Counted from the first letter of the stretch, positions 1 through 6,187 are shown. The stretch is DNA of 7,695 nucleotides from an uncultured Lachnospiraceae bacterium (GCA_947068385.1 CAMTBF010000152.1:1-7695), one strand, 5' to 3'. Notes: generated from the sequence alone by a model not told the origin. Program-made: numbers and translations.

Positions 1-115
1 GCATAAAATCATCGTCGATAGGCCGTAAGTCACGCAGGCGCTGTAAATCCTCCTGCTGCTGCTTGGTCACTGTCAATATTCCCACCTGCCTTTCCTTTCG
101 TTTTCGTAGTTCCAT
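1..115 (-). CDS. Rpn family nuclease/putative transposase, N-terminal fragment
   Basis: The first 38 codons of a minus-strand gene are visible; the rest lies beyond the left edge. The peptide begins MELRKRKERQ and continues through a Gln-rich stretch into LQRLRDLRPIDDDFM. That last motif resembles the N-terminus of Rpn-family (PD-(D/E)XK, 'recombination-promoting nuclease/putative transposase') proteins, which are abundant in Lachnospiraceae. The catalytic core would lie outside the window, so the family call rests on a short motif. An AGGAGG sits 11 nt upstream of the ATG at 115, a slightly long spacing. In-frame TTG (76) and GTG (70) codons behind a GGCAGGTGGG stretch are alternative starts, and many relatives begin close to the 'TKQQQ' segment. 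The frame is open to the edge. Known members act as DNA endonucleases or remain uncharacterised; no function specific to this copy can be read here. Confidence 0.6.
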   Translation of the reverse strand, partial: MELRKRKERQVGILTVTKQQQEDLQRLRDLRPIDDDFM

Positions 116-268
116 CCTATCATAAACCTCCTGATTTTACAAGCCAGAAACCGGTGTATTTCTGATTCCCGGCATGGCAACCCGCACCAATGGGCTGGAG
201 GAGTTCTTTGTCGTATCAAGGATACGGTGCATGAGTATGGATGGGGGAGGGTGCCGGAGGAATAGGCC

Positions 269-297
269 TTTCCATCAACAGCAAGCCGTGTTATAAT
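269..297 (+). promoter_or_regulatory. Extended -10 sigma-A type promoter for the lipoprotein gene
   Basis: TATAAT at 292-297 is a perfect -10 hexamer preceded by TG one base upstream (289-290), giving the extended form TGnTATAAT. A weak -35 candidate, TTTCCA at 269-274, lies 17 bp upstream and matches 4 of 6 consensus bases. The predicted start is near 304, giving a leader of about 60 nt. A second TATAAT at 335-340 has no clear -35, but it could be an alternative start point close to the gene. Confidence 0.7.
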
Positions 298-298
298 A

Positions 299-325
299 GC
301 AGTGCATGTTTCAACCGTGCACTGC
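299..325. promoter_or_regulatory. Inverted repeat at the lipoprotein transcription start
   Basis: GCAGTGCA (299-306) and TGCACTGC (318-325) form a perfect 8-bp dyad separated by 11 bp, starting immediately after the -10 hexamer. Because it overlaps the predicted +1, it is well placed to be a repressor operator. As RNA it would make a hairpin at the very 5' end of the transcript. It has no U-run, so it is not a terminator. Confidence 0.5.
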
Positions 326-361
326 ATTGTTATATATAATATAGGGAGATGCGCATATTCC

Positions 362-2584
362 ATGAAAAAGATAATCAGCTATGTTATTTTTACAACCATA
401 CTCATTCTGCAGCTCGGCGGCTGCGGCACAGAGGACGACCAGGAAGGGCCTACGGACGCAGGGGGACTGCTGGATGCCTCGGCAGTCTCAGAGCTGGACG
501 GAAGGGACAACTCCCTGGATGCCTATTCTTCCGTAGTCAATACCCCTCTGCAGACGGAAGACCCGCCAAACGCCATAGCAGGCGGCGGAGAACGGTGTTT
601 CCTGGGAGCCTCCAGAGCCTATCGCTTCAAAAAGCATCTCTTCGAAAATGTGGACGAATGCTGGGACGAGCTTTCCTTCGTGTCTGCGCAGGAGGCGGGT
701 TCGGAACGCTTCGACCGTGAGAACCAGGTGTGGGACGTAGGGCCGGTGGCCGGTACAGACCACTATGTGTCCTTCGATTATGAAGCGCTGCCGGGCGGGA
801 CAGATTATCGATACTTTCTGACGGAGAGGAATGAAGCTTATGAGGTATTGAGGGAATTTCCTCTGGAGTTCCTGACGGGAGGCGAGCTTTCCGGAACCGA
901 GGTCATCATGAGTTTCTCTGATTTCGCGGTGGACCAGTCCGGAGCGGTTCACCTGGTACGGCAGACAGGGGAGGGGCCGCGATATCTGCTCGTCTCACCT
1001 GCGGGCGAACTCCTGGCAGAATACACGCCGGACAGCAATCACAGCATGAGGCTGATTCCTCTTTATGACGGTCGTGTCGCTTTTTCTTCCGCGGAAACCG
1101 GTCGCCATGAGGATACCGCGCTGCTGTATATGGACCCAGAGACCGGCAGGCCGGTGGAGCTGGCCTCCCTGGAAAGCTTCGCCTATTGCCTGAACCTCCT
1201 CGACGAGGACACATTGCTGTACGCGGATCAGGAGGGCGTGTACCGCAGCGGGCTGTCCGGAAGGAAGCCGGAGCTGCTCTACCGCTGGGCCAATCATGGA
1301 ATCCTGACATCCCGGGTGCCCGCCATACAGGCGGATGGAGAGGGGCGGATTTCGCTCCTCTATGAGGGCTCCGGGACTTACAACTATCTTAGCCTGGAGC
1401 CTACCACGGAGGAGGTGGAGCTCTGTGAGATCACGCTGGCAGTTTCCGATGCATCGTCTTACCAGCGGCTGGTGGCGGAATTCAACAAAAGGTATCCGAC
1501 CTGCCATATCGAGCTGAAGGACGACTACGACAGGACCGCGCTGCTGACGGAGCTGACCGCGGGAAAAGGGCCGGTGCTGGTGGATACCATCCTGACGGGC
1601 TTCGAGGAGCAGGAGAAGCTGTGGGAGCCTTTGGACGCCGTCATGGAGGAGCTGGGCATCGCAGAGGAGCTGCAGCCTGCCGCCCTGGAGATGGGGAGGA
1701 TCGACGGAACCCTGTATGGCATCGTGACGAACTTTCATCTGCGCACTCTGGTCACCGGGGATCCGGACCTTCAGGATTGGGATTATGATTCCTTTTTACA
1801 GTGCATCACTGACAGGCCGGAGCTGGAGGCGATTTTTGACCAATATGACGGGGACTTCGGGGCTTATTTTCTCGTGGGCTTTCTCAGCCATGGAATGGAT
1901 GACTGCTATTTCCTGGACGGGGAGGAGGGGAACATGCGCTTTGACAGCGACAGGTTCCGCAAGGCCCTGGAGCTGGCGGAAAAATACTGCGTCCGCGAGG
2001 AAGGGGTAAGCCCCGGCAGCTCCCTGCTGGAGGGGAAGGTGCTCTGCAACGCGCTGTATGTCAGCAAGCCGGAACAGCTTGCCCTGTACCGCCTCTGTTA
2101 CGGGGAGGACGCCAATTATATCGGATATCCCACGAAGGACGGGGCCGCCCATTTCCTGGAGAACGGCAGTCTGCTGGCTGTCCGCGGCACTGCCACAAAG
2201 CAGGAAAAGGAGGCAGCTGCGGCTTTTCTTGGCCTGTGCCTTTCCTATGAGGGGCAGATTCTGGCGGCGAAGGATATCAACTTTGCTTTGAGCGTGCGTA
2301 GGGACGTGCTGGAGGAGCAGATTGCCGGCATGGATGAAAATACCAGTGCTTCCGCGGCGGGCTTCGACCAGATTACGTTGGGCAAGGACCTGAATGTAGC
2401 GCTGGACAGGGAGACGCTGCTGGATATGCTCGAGAAGGCAAGACCGGCGAGATATTTCCCCCTGGACTTCAGGAGCATCCTGTTCGAGGAGCTGGATCAG
2501 TATTTCTCCGGGGGGATTACAGAGGATAAGCTGATCGACAATCTGGAGAGCCGCATGGGGCTGTATCTGGGGGAGAGGAATTAA
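362..2584 (+). CDS. Lipoprotein: propeller-like N-half plus family 1-type extracellular solute-binding domain
   Basis: This is a 740-aa exported lipoprotein. Residues 1-21 are a lipoprotein signal (MKK, hydrophobic stretch, lipobox LGGC with acceptor Cys21), so the protein should be anchored outside the membrane. I chose the ATG at 362, not the earlier in-frame GTG at 302, because only this start puts the signal at the N-terminus; GGGAG lies 13 nt upstream. Residues 22-60 are an acidic linker. Residues ~60-350 are beta-rich repeats of the type seen in propeller domains (for example DFAVDQSGAVHLV, AIQADGEGRISLLY), with no family I can name. From ~353 the sequence looks like an SBP_bac_1 solute-binding protein: EITLAVSDAS opening, EFNKRYP, GKGPVLVDTIL, and the IDGTLYGIVTNFH hinge motif around 440-460. 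No permease genes of an importer are present. The nearest transporter is the convergent exporter-type pair, so a sensing or substrate-capture role is an inference. The ligand is unknown. Confidence 0.88.
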   Translation: MKKIISYVIFTTILILQLGGCGTEDDQEGPTDAGGLLDASAVSELDGRDNSLDAYSSVVNTPLQTEDPPNAIAGGGERCFLGASRAYRFKKHLFENVDECWDELSFVSAQEAGSERFDRENQVWDVGPVAGTDHYVSFDYEALPGGTDYRYFLTERNEAYEVLREFPLEFLTGGELSGTEVIMSFSDFAVDQSGAVHLVRQTGEGPRYLLVSPAGELLAEYTPDSNHSMRLIPLYDGRVAFSSAETGRHEDTALLYMDPETGRPVELASLESFAYCLNLLDEDTLLYADQEGVYRSGLSGRKPELLYRWANHGILTSRVPAIQADGEGRISLLYEGSGTYNYLSLEPTTEEVELCEITLAVSDASSYQRLVAEFNKRYPTCHIELKDDYDRTALLTELTAGKGPVLVDTILTGFEEQEKLWEPLDAVMEELGIAEELQPAALEMGRIDGTLYGIVTNFHLRTLVTGDPDLQDWDYDSFLQCITDRPELEAIFDQYDGDFGAYFLVGFLSHGMDDCYFLDGEEGNMRFDSDRFRKALELAEKYCVREEGVSPGSSLLEGKVLCNALYVSKPEQLALYRLCYGEDANYIGYPTKDGAAHFLENGSLLAVRGTATKQEKEAAAAFLGLCLSYEGQILAAKDINFALSVRRDVLEEQIAGMDENTSASAAGFDQITLGKDLNVALDRETLLDMLEKARPARYFPLDFRSILFEELDQYFSGGITEDKLIDNLESRMGLYLGERN

Positions 2585-2589
2585 GGAGG
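2583..2589 (+). promoter_or_regulatory. Orphan Shine-Dalgarno overlapping the lipoprotein stop codon
   Basis: AAGGAGG begins within the TAA stop codon, the usual arrangement for a coupled downstream gene. At the expected 6-10 nt distance the sequence reads TTTTACGGTC, with no ATG, GTG or TTG. Either the next gene was lost, or its start decayed (an ACG sits in the right place), or the motif is accidental. Confidence 0.35.
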
Positions 2590-2633
2590 CTTTTACGGTC
2601 ACGCCCTGAAAGGTATATCGCTTTTCCATGGGC

Positions 2634-2663
2634 AAAAGGGGCGTCATGCATCGCCCCTTCCCC
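2634..2663 (-). terminator. Stem-loop between convergent genes, probable terminator of the ABC operon
   Basis: AAGGGGCG (2636-2643) pairs perfectly with CGCCCCTT (2652-2659) around an 8-nt loop. Read on the minus strand the stem is followed by a short T-run (CCCCTTTTGCC), a modest intrinsic terminator for the leftward ABC operon. On the plus strand the stem is followed by CCCCTC, so it is unlikely to stop the lipoprotein transcript efficiently. Confidence 0.45.
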
Positions 2664-2668
2664 TCATT

Positions 2669-2690
2669 ACGGCCACCGGCAAGGCCGTTT
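2669..2690. repeat. Second GC-rich stem-loop in the convergent gap
   Basis: ACGGCC (2669-2674) and GGCCGT (2683-2688) form a 6-bp stem with an 8-nt loop, followed on the plus strand by TTTCCC. It could be a weak terminator for the lipoprotein gene or part of a structured 3' region. The T-run is too short for confidence. Confidence 0.3.
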
Positions 2691-2762
2691 CCCAATGTAG
2701 TCATTTTGTGCTCCTTTCAGAAAAGCACTACCATTTCTAGCTCCTTTTCAAGCAAAACCAAA

Positions 2763-4310
2763 CTACTCCGCCACCATGACCACAATCCCCTCAAACCTCC
2801 CCAGGATCCCCCGGACCAGCCTCTCGCCGGTGCGCCGATCGACCCGATCCATCAGGCCGTCCAGGAACAGGATGTCCCCGTCAGAGTACAGGGCCCTGGC
2901 TATCCCGATCCGCTTCCGCTGCCCTCCCGACAGGTTCTCTCCCCGCTTCCCCGCCTGCTTCAAGATCCCCTCCTCAAACGCTTCGATGTCCTCCCACAGG
3001 TCGGCCCGCTCCAGCACCGTATCCATCTTCTCCCTGCTGTACGCCCCGTCCATGCATATATTCGCCTGGATCGATTCGTCCAGCAGCACCGGCTCCCTGG
3101 GAACGTACCGGCAGGCCCATGCCTTACCGCTGCCTCTGCACAGCAGGAACAGCTCCCGCAGCAGCCTGCCGCCGTCCTTGTCCCGGATGACGATTACATC
3201 ACCGTCTTCGGCCTGGAAGGACTTTTCCTCCCCGTCCATCTCCAGGCTTATCCGGAGCCCTTCCCGTTCCGATACCGTGCCGATGCGCCTCCTCCCCTCC
3301 TCCAGCAAAAAGCCAAGCCTTTCCATGGACACGCCTGTCTGCTTCCTGCGCTTCGCCAGTTCTGCTATGGCGTCCGGCAGGCCTGCCAGGAACGCATAGT
3401 AATATTCAAACATGACCAACTCGCCCACGGAAAACTCGCCCCTGGCAAGAAACGGCAGTGCGATCAGCAATATGGTCCCCAGCGCCAGGTTCGAGGCATT
3501 GGCGGACGCCGCTCCCATGAGCCTGTCCAGGATCCGGTCCTTTATCTCGCTCCCCGACCGCGCCCTGCACTTTTCCGCGTAGAGGTCGATGATCCTGTCT
3601 TTCCGGTCTATCATATGGAAATATTCGGCATTCTCGAAAAAGGTGTTCAGGAACCCCGTCACCTCCCTGTTCCTGTCCCTTGCGGACATCCTGTAGGCAA
3701 ATATGCGCCTGCCCAGGGCCTTCACCAGCATCACCGTCATCGCCGTGGGCAGTATGCTGACCAGGGCAAAGACGGGGTGGATGAAGGACATGACGGCCAA
3801 TATGGACAGGGACAGGACGATTCCCGGCAGCCGATGGTAGAATTCCATGAAGTAGCTGACGACGTCCTCACATTCATTCCGGTAGCAGTTGAGGATCTCC
3901 CCCTCGGTATGGCAGTCGTCAAACGCGCGCTCCAGCACATGCGCCAGCAGCAAGCTTTTCACATTGTAACGGATCCTCGTCCTCAGCTTCTCCGCCAGTC
4001 CTGCGTTCATCTGCTTCACGGCGTTTATCAGCAGCGGCGTGAGCACGTTCAGCGATATCAGGATTCCAAGGGATGTAATGCCCAGGGTGACCTCCTTCCC
4101 CTCCAGCACGTTGAAGATGTCCTTCTTCGCCAGCCCGCTGAACAGGAAGCTGAAGGTGTATGTGGCTGTCTCCAGCAGGACCACGGCCGTCCCGAACGCC
4201 CTGATGCCTCTTGTGAACGATCTGTACAGTTGGCTCTTTCCTGTCATTTTGCTCTTTTCTGTCGTCTTGCTTTTTCCCGCCATCTTGCTCTTTCCCGCCG
4301 TCCTGCTCAT
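2763..4310 (-). CDS. ABC exporter half-transporter with decayed ATPase domain (signature-donor subunit)
   Basis: This is a 515-aa TMD-NBD half-exporter, shorter than the usual 570-600. Residues 3-26 are four copies of a basic hexapeptide (RTAGKS, KMAGKS, KTTEKS, KMTGKS). Six membrane segments fall between ~35 and ~300 (for example GIVLSLSILAVMSFIHPVFALV and LALGTILLIALPFLA). The NBD occupies the C-terminus. The Walker A slot reads IRDKDGGRLL (376-384; Lys replaced by Arg382, Ser/Thr by Leu). The Q-loop Gln is Arg405. The signature LSGGQ (460-464) is intact. Walker B ILFLD ends at Asp484 but the catalytic Glu is Gly485. The protein stops at MVAE (512-515), where exporters have MV[ST]H, so the switch His is missing. 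It should neither bind ATP well in its own P-loop nor hydrolyse it, but it can complete the partner's site. The start codon overlaps the partner's stop (ATGA), implying coupled translation and a heterodimer. Substrate unknown. Confidence 0.92.
   Translation of the reverse strand: MSRTAGKSKMAGKSKTTEKSKMTGKSQLYRSFTRGIRAFGTAVVLLETATYTFSFLFSGLAKKDIFNVLEGKEVTLGITSLGILISLNVLTPLLINAVKQMNAGLAEKLRTRIRYNVKSLLLAHVLERAFDDCHTEGEILNCYRNECEDVVSYFMEFYHRLPGIVLSLSILAVMSFIHPVFALVSILPTAMTVMLVKALGRRIFAYRMSARDRNREVTGFLNTFFENAEYFHMIDRKDRIIDLYAEKCRARSGSEIKDRILDRLMGAASANASNLALGTILLIALPFLARGEFSVGELVMFEYYYAFLAGLPDAIAELAKRRKQTGVSMERLGFLLEEGRRRIGTVSEREGLRISLEMDGEEKSFQAEDGDVIVIRDKDGGRLLRELFLLCRGSGKAWACRYVPREPVLLDESIQANICMDGAYSREKMDTVLERADLWEDIEAFEEGILKQAGKRGENLSGGQRKRIGIARALYSDGDILFLDGLMDRVDRRTGERLVRGILGRFEGIVVMVAE
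4233..4304 (-). repeat. 18-bp tandem repeat (x4) encoding a basic hexapeptide tail
   Basis: Four consecutive 18-bp units encode [KR][MT][AT][GE]KS at residues 3-26 of the downstream ABC subunit. The units differ mostly at single bases, suggesting expansion by slippage. The encoded segment is a strongly basic cytosolic extension ahead of the first membrane helix. Confidence 0.85.
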
Positions 4311-5989
4311 TCCCTTACCTCCGCGCCACCCTCTTCCACATAGATCCTTTTCTGGAGCTCTATGGTGCTTCTGCCTTTATGGGAGACCATCACTATGGTG
4401 GCGTCCTGAAAGCGGTCCCGGATCAGCCCGTCTATGATCTCCAAGATGCCGTCGCCGATCGCCGCGTCGAATTCGTCCGCCAGCAGTATCCGGGGGGACG
4501 CGATGATCGCCCCGGCCCATGCCAGCAATTGCCTTTCATCCTGGGTAAAGTCGTCCGGGCCTACCATGCTCTGCAGCCCTATCCCCTTCCGCTGCATCCA
4601 TGTGTCCAAATGCGCCATCCTGACAGCCTCTGTGATTTCCCTCTCCCCATACTTGTCCTGGAAATGGGTCAGGTTGTTGTACAGGGTATCCTCCAGAACA
4701 GGGCAGAACTGGGAGATATAGTAGACATTTCCATTGACGCATCCCTTTTTATACGCATTCATGGGATTCCCCCCAATCCATATCTCCCCGGCGGTGGGCC
4801 TGTATAGCCCGGCGATCAGGTGCAGGATCGTGCTCTTCCCGCCGCCTGTCCTGCCCTGAATCAGCACCTTGTCATGGGAGCCTATCCGGAAGCTTACGTC
4901 CTTCAGCACGGCATTGCCATCGCCATATCCGAAGGTCACCGAGTCGAATACAATGCTTCCATCGGCAAAGCTGTCTATCTCCCCCGCCTCCTCCCCCTCT
5001 CCCTCTACCGCGTAGAACGCATCCAGCCGGGAAAAGGCCGACAGCGCCACGGGGAGCTGGGCGAACTGGTATTTCAGCAGGAAAAAGGGCGTGTTCAGCA
5101 GCCCCACGTAGCTCAGCAGCAGATACACATCCCCCATGGTCAGCTCCTTCCTTTTCAGGAGGTAGATGCCGATTGCCAGAGCGATGCCCTCTCCCACGTT
5201 CAGCAGGGAGTAGAATATGGTAGCCGGGATGTTCCCCAGGAAGGATGCCCGCACCTGCTTTTGACCGAATCGGTCAAATTTCTCCCGGAACCTCCCGGCG
5301 CCGTACCCTTCCTTTCCCAGCCCCACCAGGTCCACGGCCGCCCGGATGACCTGGGCGAACTCCCCGAAGGCCTGGGTCTCCGCGTCCCTGGCAGACTTCC
5401 ACAGCAGCGAGATCTTCTTCTGGGTTCCTATGAAAATCGAGAAGATCAGGAGGGTGAGCAGGCCGAAGACCAGCCCCAGCGCCAAAGACTTCCCCGCGAA
5501 CACCACCAATATGCCCAGCACCAGAAGGGAGCTGCCTGTGATGTCAATCAGCATGTTGGAGAAGAATCCCACCAGGATGTTCACATCGCCCTCTATCTTT
5601 TCCAGGAATTCTCCCGTCCAGGCAGATTTGTGCCGGGCCATAGGGAAGCGGTAGATTCTCGTAAAGATGTCCTTCCGCAGCTCGTCGCAGGCTTTTCTTC
5701 CCGCTTTCTCGCTCAGTAATGTGTTCAGGACAGAAAACAGCCCGCCCATCAGCACGGTGGCCAGAAAAAGGAGCACCAGCGATATCAGCCATGCCATAGA
5801 GCGCCTGTCCAGCCCGTCGATGATGCGGCTGGTGAGGCCCGGCAGCAGCAGGGAGATGGCCGTCTCCGCCGCCAGCGTGGCCAGGATGCCCGCCAGGCAT
5901 CCTCTGTTCGCGCTGAATTTCTTCCGCAGGGTTCTATAGATGCTTTGTTCTCTCAGGCTGTTCGCCTCCATAGTCCTTCCCTCCTCCAT
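4307..5989 (-). CDS. ABC exporter half-transporter with catalytically competent Walker motifs but no signature
   Basis: This is a 560-aa TMD-NBD half-exporter, first gene of a two-gene operon. Six membrane segments run from ~30 to ~310 (for example CLAGILATLAAETAISLLLPGL, SLLVLGILVVFAGKSLALGLV). The NBD has an A-loop Tyr355, intact Walker A GRTGGGKST (379-387, Lys385), Q-loop Gln427 (YYISQ), Walker B ILLADE with Asp505/Glu506, and switch His537 (MVSHK). The signature position instead reads FTQDE (481-485), with both glycines and the Gln gone, and the D-loop is non-standard (DAAIGD). It therefore carries the working half of one ATP site and needs the downstream subunit's LSGGQ. The ATG at 5989 is preferred: GGAGGG lies 7 nt upstream. 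An in-frame TTG at 6007 has poorer spacing, and an ATG at 5971 with its own GGAGG is also possible. The product is probably a heterodimeric exporter of peptides, lipids or drugs; the substrate cannot be read from sequence. Confidence 0.93.
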   Translation of the reverse strand: MEEGRTMEANSLREQSIYRTLRKKFSANRGCLAGILATLAAETAISLLLPGLTSRIIDGLDRRSMAWLISLVLLFLATVLMGGLFSVLNTLLSEKAGRKACDELRKDIFTRIYRFPMARHKSAWTGEFLEKIEGDVNILVGFFSNMLIDITGSSLLVLGILVVFAGKSLALGLVFGLLTLLIFSIFIGTQKKISLLWKSARDAETQAFGEFAQVIRAAVDLVGLGKEGYGAGRFREKFDRFGQKQVRASFLGNIPATIFYSLLNVGEGIALAIGIYLLKRKELTMGDVYLLLSYVGLLNTPFFLLKYQFAQLPVALSAFSRLDAFYAVEGEGEEAGEIDSFADGSIVFDSVTFGYGDGNAVLKDVSFRIGSHDKVLIQGRTGGGKSTILHLIAGLYRPTAGEIWIGGNPMNAYKKGCVNGNVYYISQFCPVLEDTLYNNLTHFQDKYGEREITEAVRMAHLDTWMQRKGIGLQSMVGPDDFTQDERQLLAWAGAIIASPRILLADEFDAAIGDGILEIIDGLIRDRFQDATIVMVSHKGRSTIELQKRIYVEEGGAEVRE

Positions 5990-6045
5990 GGGTTCTCCCT
6001 CCCGCAAATCCTTCCGTCTCCATGGGGCATTCCCTCCTCCATGGG
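5977..6045 (-). repeat. 16-bp direct repeat duplicating the start/RBS region of the ABC operon
   Basis: The minus-strand sequence CCCATGGAGGAGGGAA occurs at 5977-5992, where its ATG is the chosen start of the first ABC gene, and again 53 bp upstream at 6030-6045. Each copy is followed 5-6 nt later by a further ATGGAG (weakly extending the repeat to about 30 bp). The upstream ATG (6042) is in a different frame and opens a short ORF of about 29 codons that overlaps the true start. This looks like a local duplication of the initiation region. Confidence 0.65.
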
Positions 6046-6093
6046 CCTTCTCGCCGCTAGTTCTTCTTACCTCGACAGGTCTCCTTGCCTCAT

Positions 6094-6102
6094 ATCATAG
6101 CA
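6094..6102 (-). promoter_or_regulatory. Extended -10 promoter of the ABC operon
   Basis: On the minus strand the bases read TGCTATGAT, an extended -10 (TGn plus TATGAT, 5 of 6 matches). No good -35 lies 16-18 bp upstream, which is usual for extended -10 promoters. The predicted start is near 6087, giving a leader of about 100 nt to the ATG at 5989. A second -10 candidate, TATACT (6126-6121), lies inside the adjacent dyad. Confidence 0.5.
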
Positions 6103-6109
6103 TAGGAAC

Positions 6110-6132
6110 GTCCTGTGCGCAGTATACAGGAC
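6110..6132. promoter_or_regulatory. 7+7 dyad upstream of the ABC promoter, candidate operator
   Basis: GTCCTGT (6110-6116) and ACAGGAC (6126-6132) form a perfect inverted repeat with a 9-bp spacer. Half-site centres are 16 bp apart, about one and a half helical turns. The dyad covers the -35 region of the extended -10 promoter and contains the alternative TATACT -10. The position suits binding by a dimeric regulator. The CD3324-family protein encoded just upstream is one untested candidate. Confidence 0.5.
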
Positions 6133-6187
6133 AGTGCCGCAATGTTCGGTATACTCCTCCCGGCAAGCGGCAGCGCTCCCGCAGCGC

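Larger units (their letters stand above)
116..361. other. Divergent intergenic region between Rpn-like gene and lipoprotein
   Basis: No convincing gene is seen. A 96-codon minus frame spans 73-363 but is AUG-started inside the lipoprotein leader, lacks a good ribosome binding site and matches no family I know. The stretch holds the rightward promoter (269-297), a dyad at 299-325 and a small perfect dyad CGTATC-AAG-GATACG at 212-226 that could be an operator or a short hairpin. I could not identify a convincing promoter for the leftward Rpn-like gene. Confidence 0.6.
2585..2748 (-). other. Two tandem Shine-Dalgarno/ATG units just downstream of the ABC operon
   Basis: Immediately after the stop of the downstream ABC subunit, the minus strand reads AAAAGGAG, 6 nt, ATG (2734), then a five-codon ORF (MVVLF, stop 2717-2719). 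The TGA of that mini-ORF runs directly into AAAGGAG, 6 nt, ATG (2704). The second frame begins MTTLGNGLAGGRNEGKG. It stays open for 40 codons to 2585 and then continues antisense into the lipoprotein gene, with its stop at 1796. The antisense part is almost certainly not real coding. The two ribosome binding sites are nearly ideal, so short peptides or translational regulation are possible. No family is recognised. Confidence 0.3.

Noticed and set aside
302..361. GTG at 302 as lipoprotein start, adding 20 residues
   Set aside because: It would bury the signal peptide behind an extension, and it lies at the predicted transcription start inside the dyad. The ATG at 362 gives a proper lipoprotein signal.
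73..363. 96-codon minus-strand frame across the left intergenic region
   Set aside because: It is out of frame with the Rpn-like gene, crosses both the lipoprotein promoter and its start codon, and matches no family I know.
995..1738. 247-codon minus-strand frame inside the lipoprotein gene
   Set aside because: It is a shadow of a GC-rich coding region, with no ribosome binding site and Gln/Arg/Leu-biased composition.
1796..2704. 302-codon minus-strand frame with a good ribosome binding site
   Set aside because: About 260 codons are antisense to the solute-binding domain and show no family features. Only the first ~40 codons and the start signals are kept, as a low-confidence oddity.
2628..4343. 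571-codon open frame on the plus strand, longer than the ABC gene beneath it
   Set aside because: It is very rich in Pro, Gln, His and Arg with no domain logic, and it lies antisense to a clear ABC half-transporter with recognisable motifs and coupled translation.
4820..5719. 299-codon plus-strand frame opposite the first ABC gene
   Set aside because: It is antisense to the membrane domain and Walker A region of a well-supported gene, and its composition is shadow-like.
5990..6007. TTG at 6007 as start of the first ABC gene
   Set aside because: The only purine-rich site is 2-3 nt away, too close. The ATG at 5989 has GGAGGG at 7 nt.
6171..6187. GC-rich hairpin GCGCT/AGCGC next to the CD3324 terminator
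   Set aside because: It is only 5 bp with a 5-nt loop and no T-run in either direction; the adjacent GGAGGGC/GCCCTCC-TTTTT stem explains termination.
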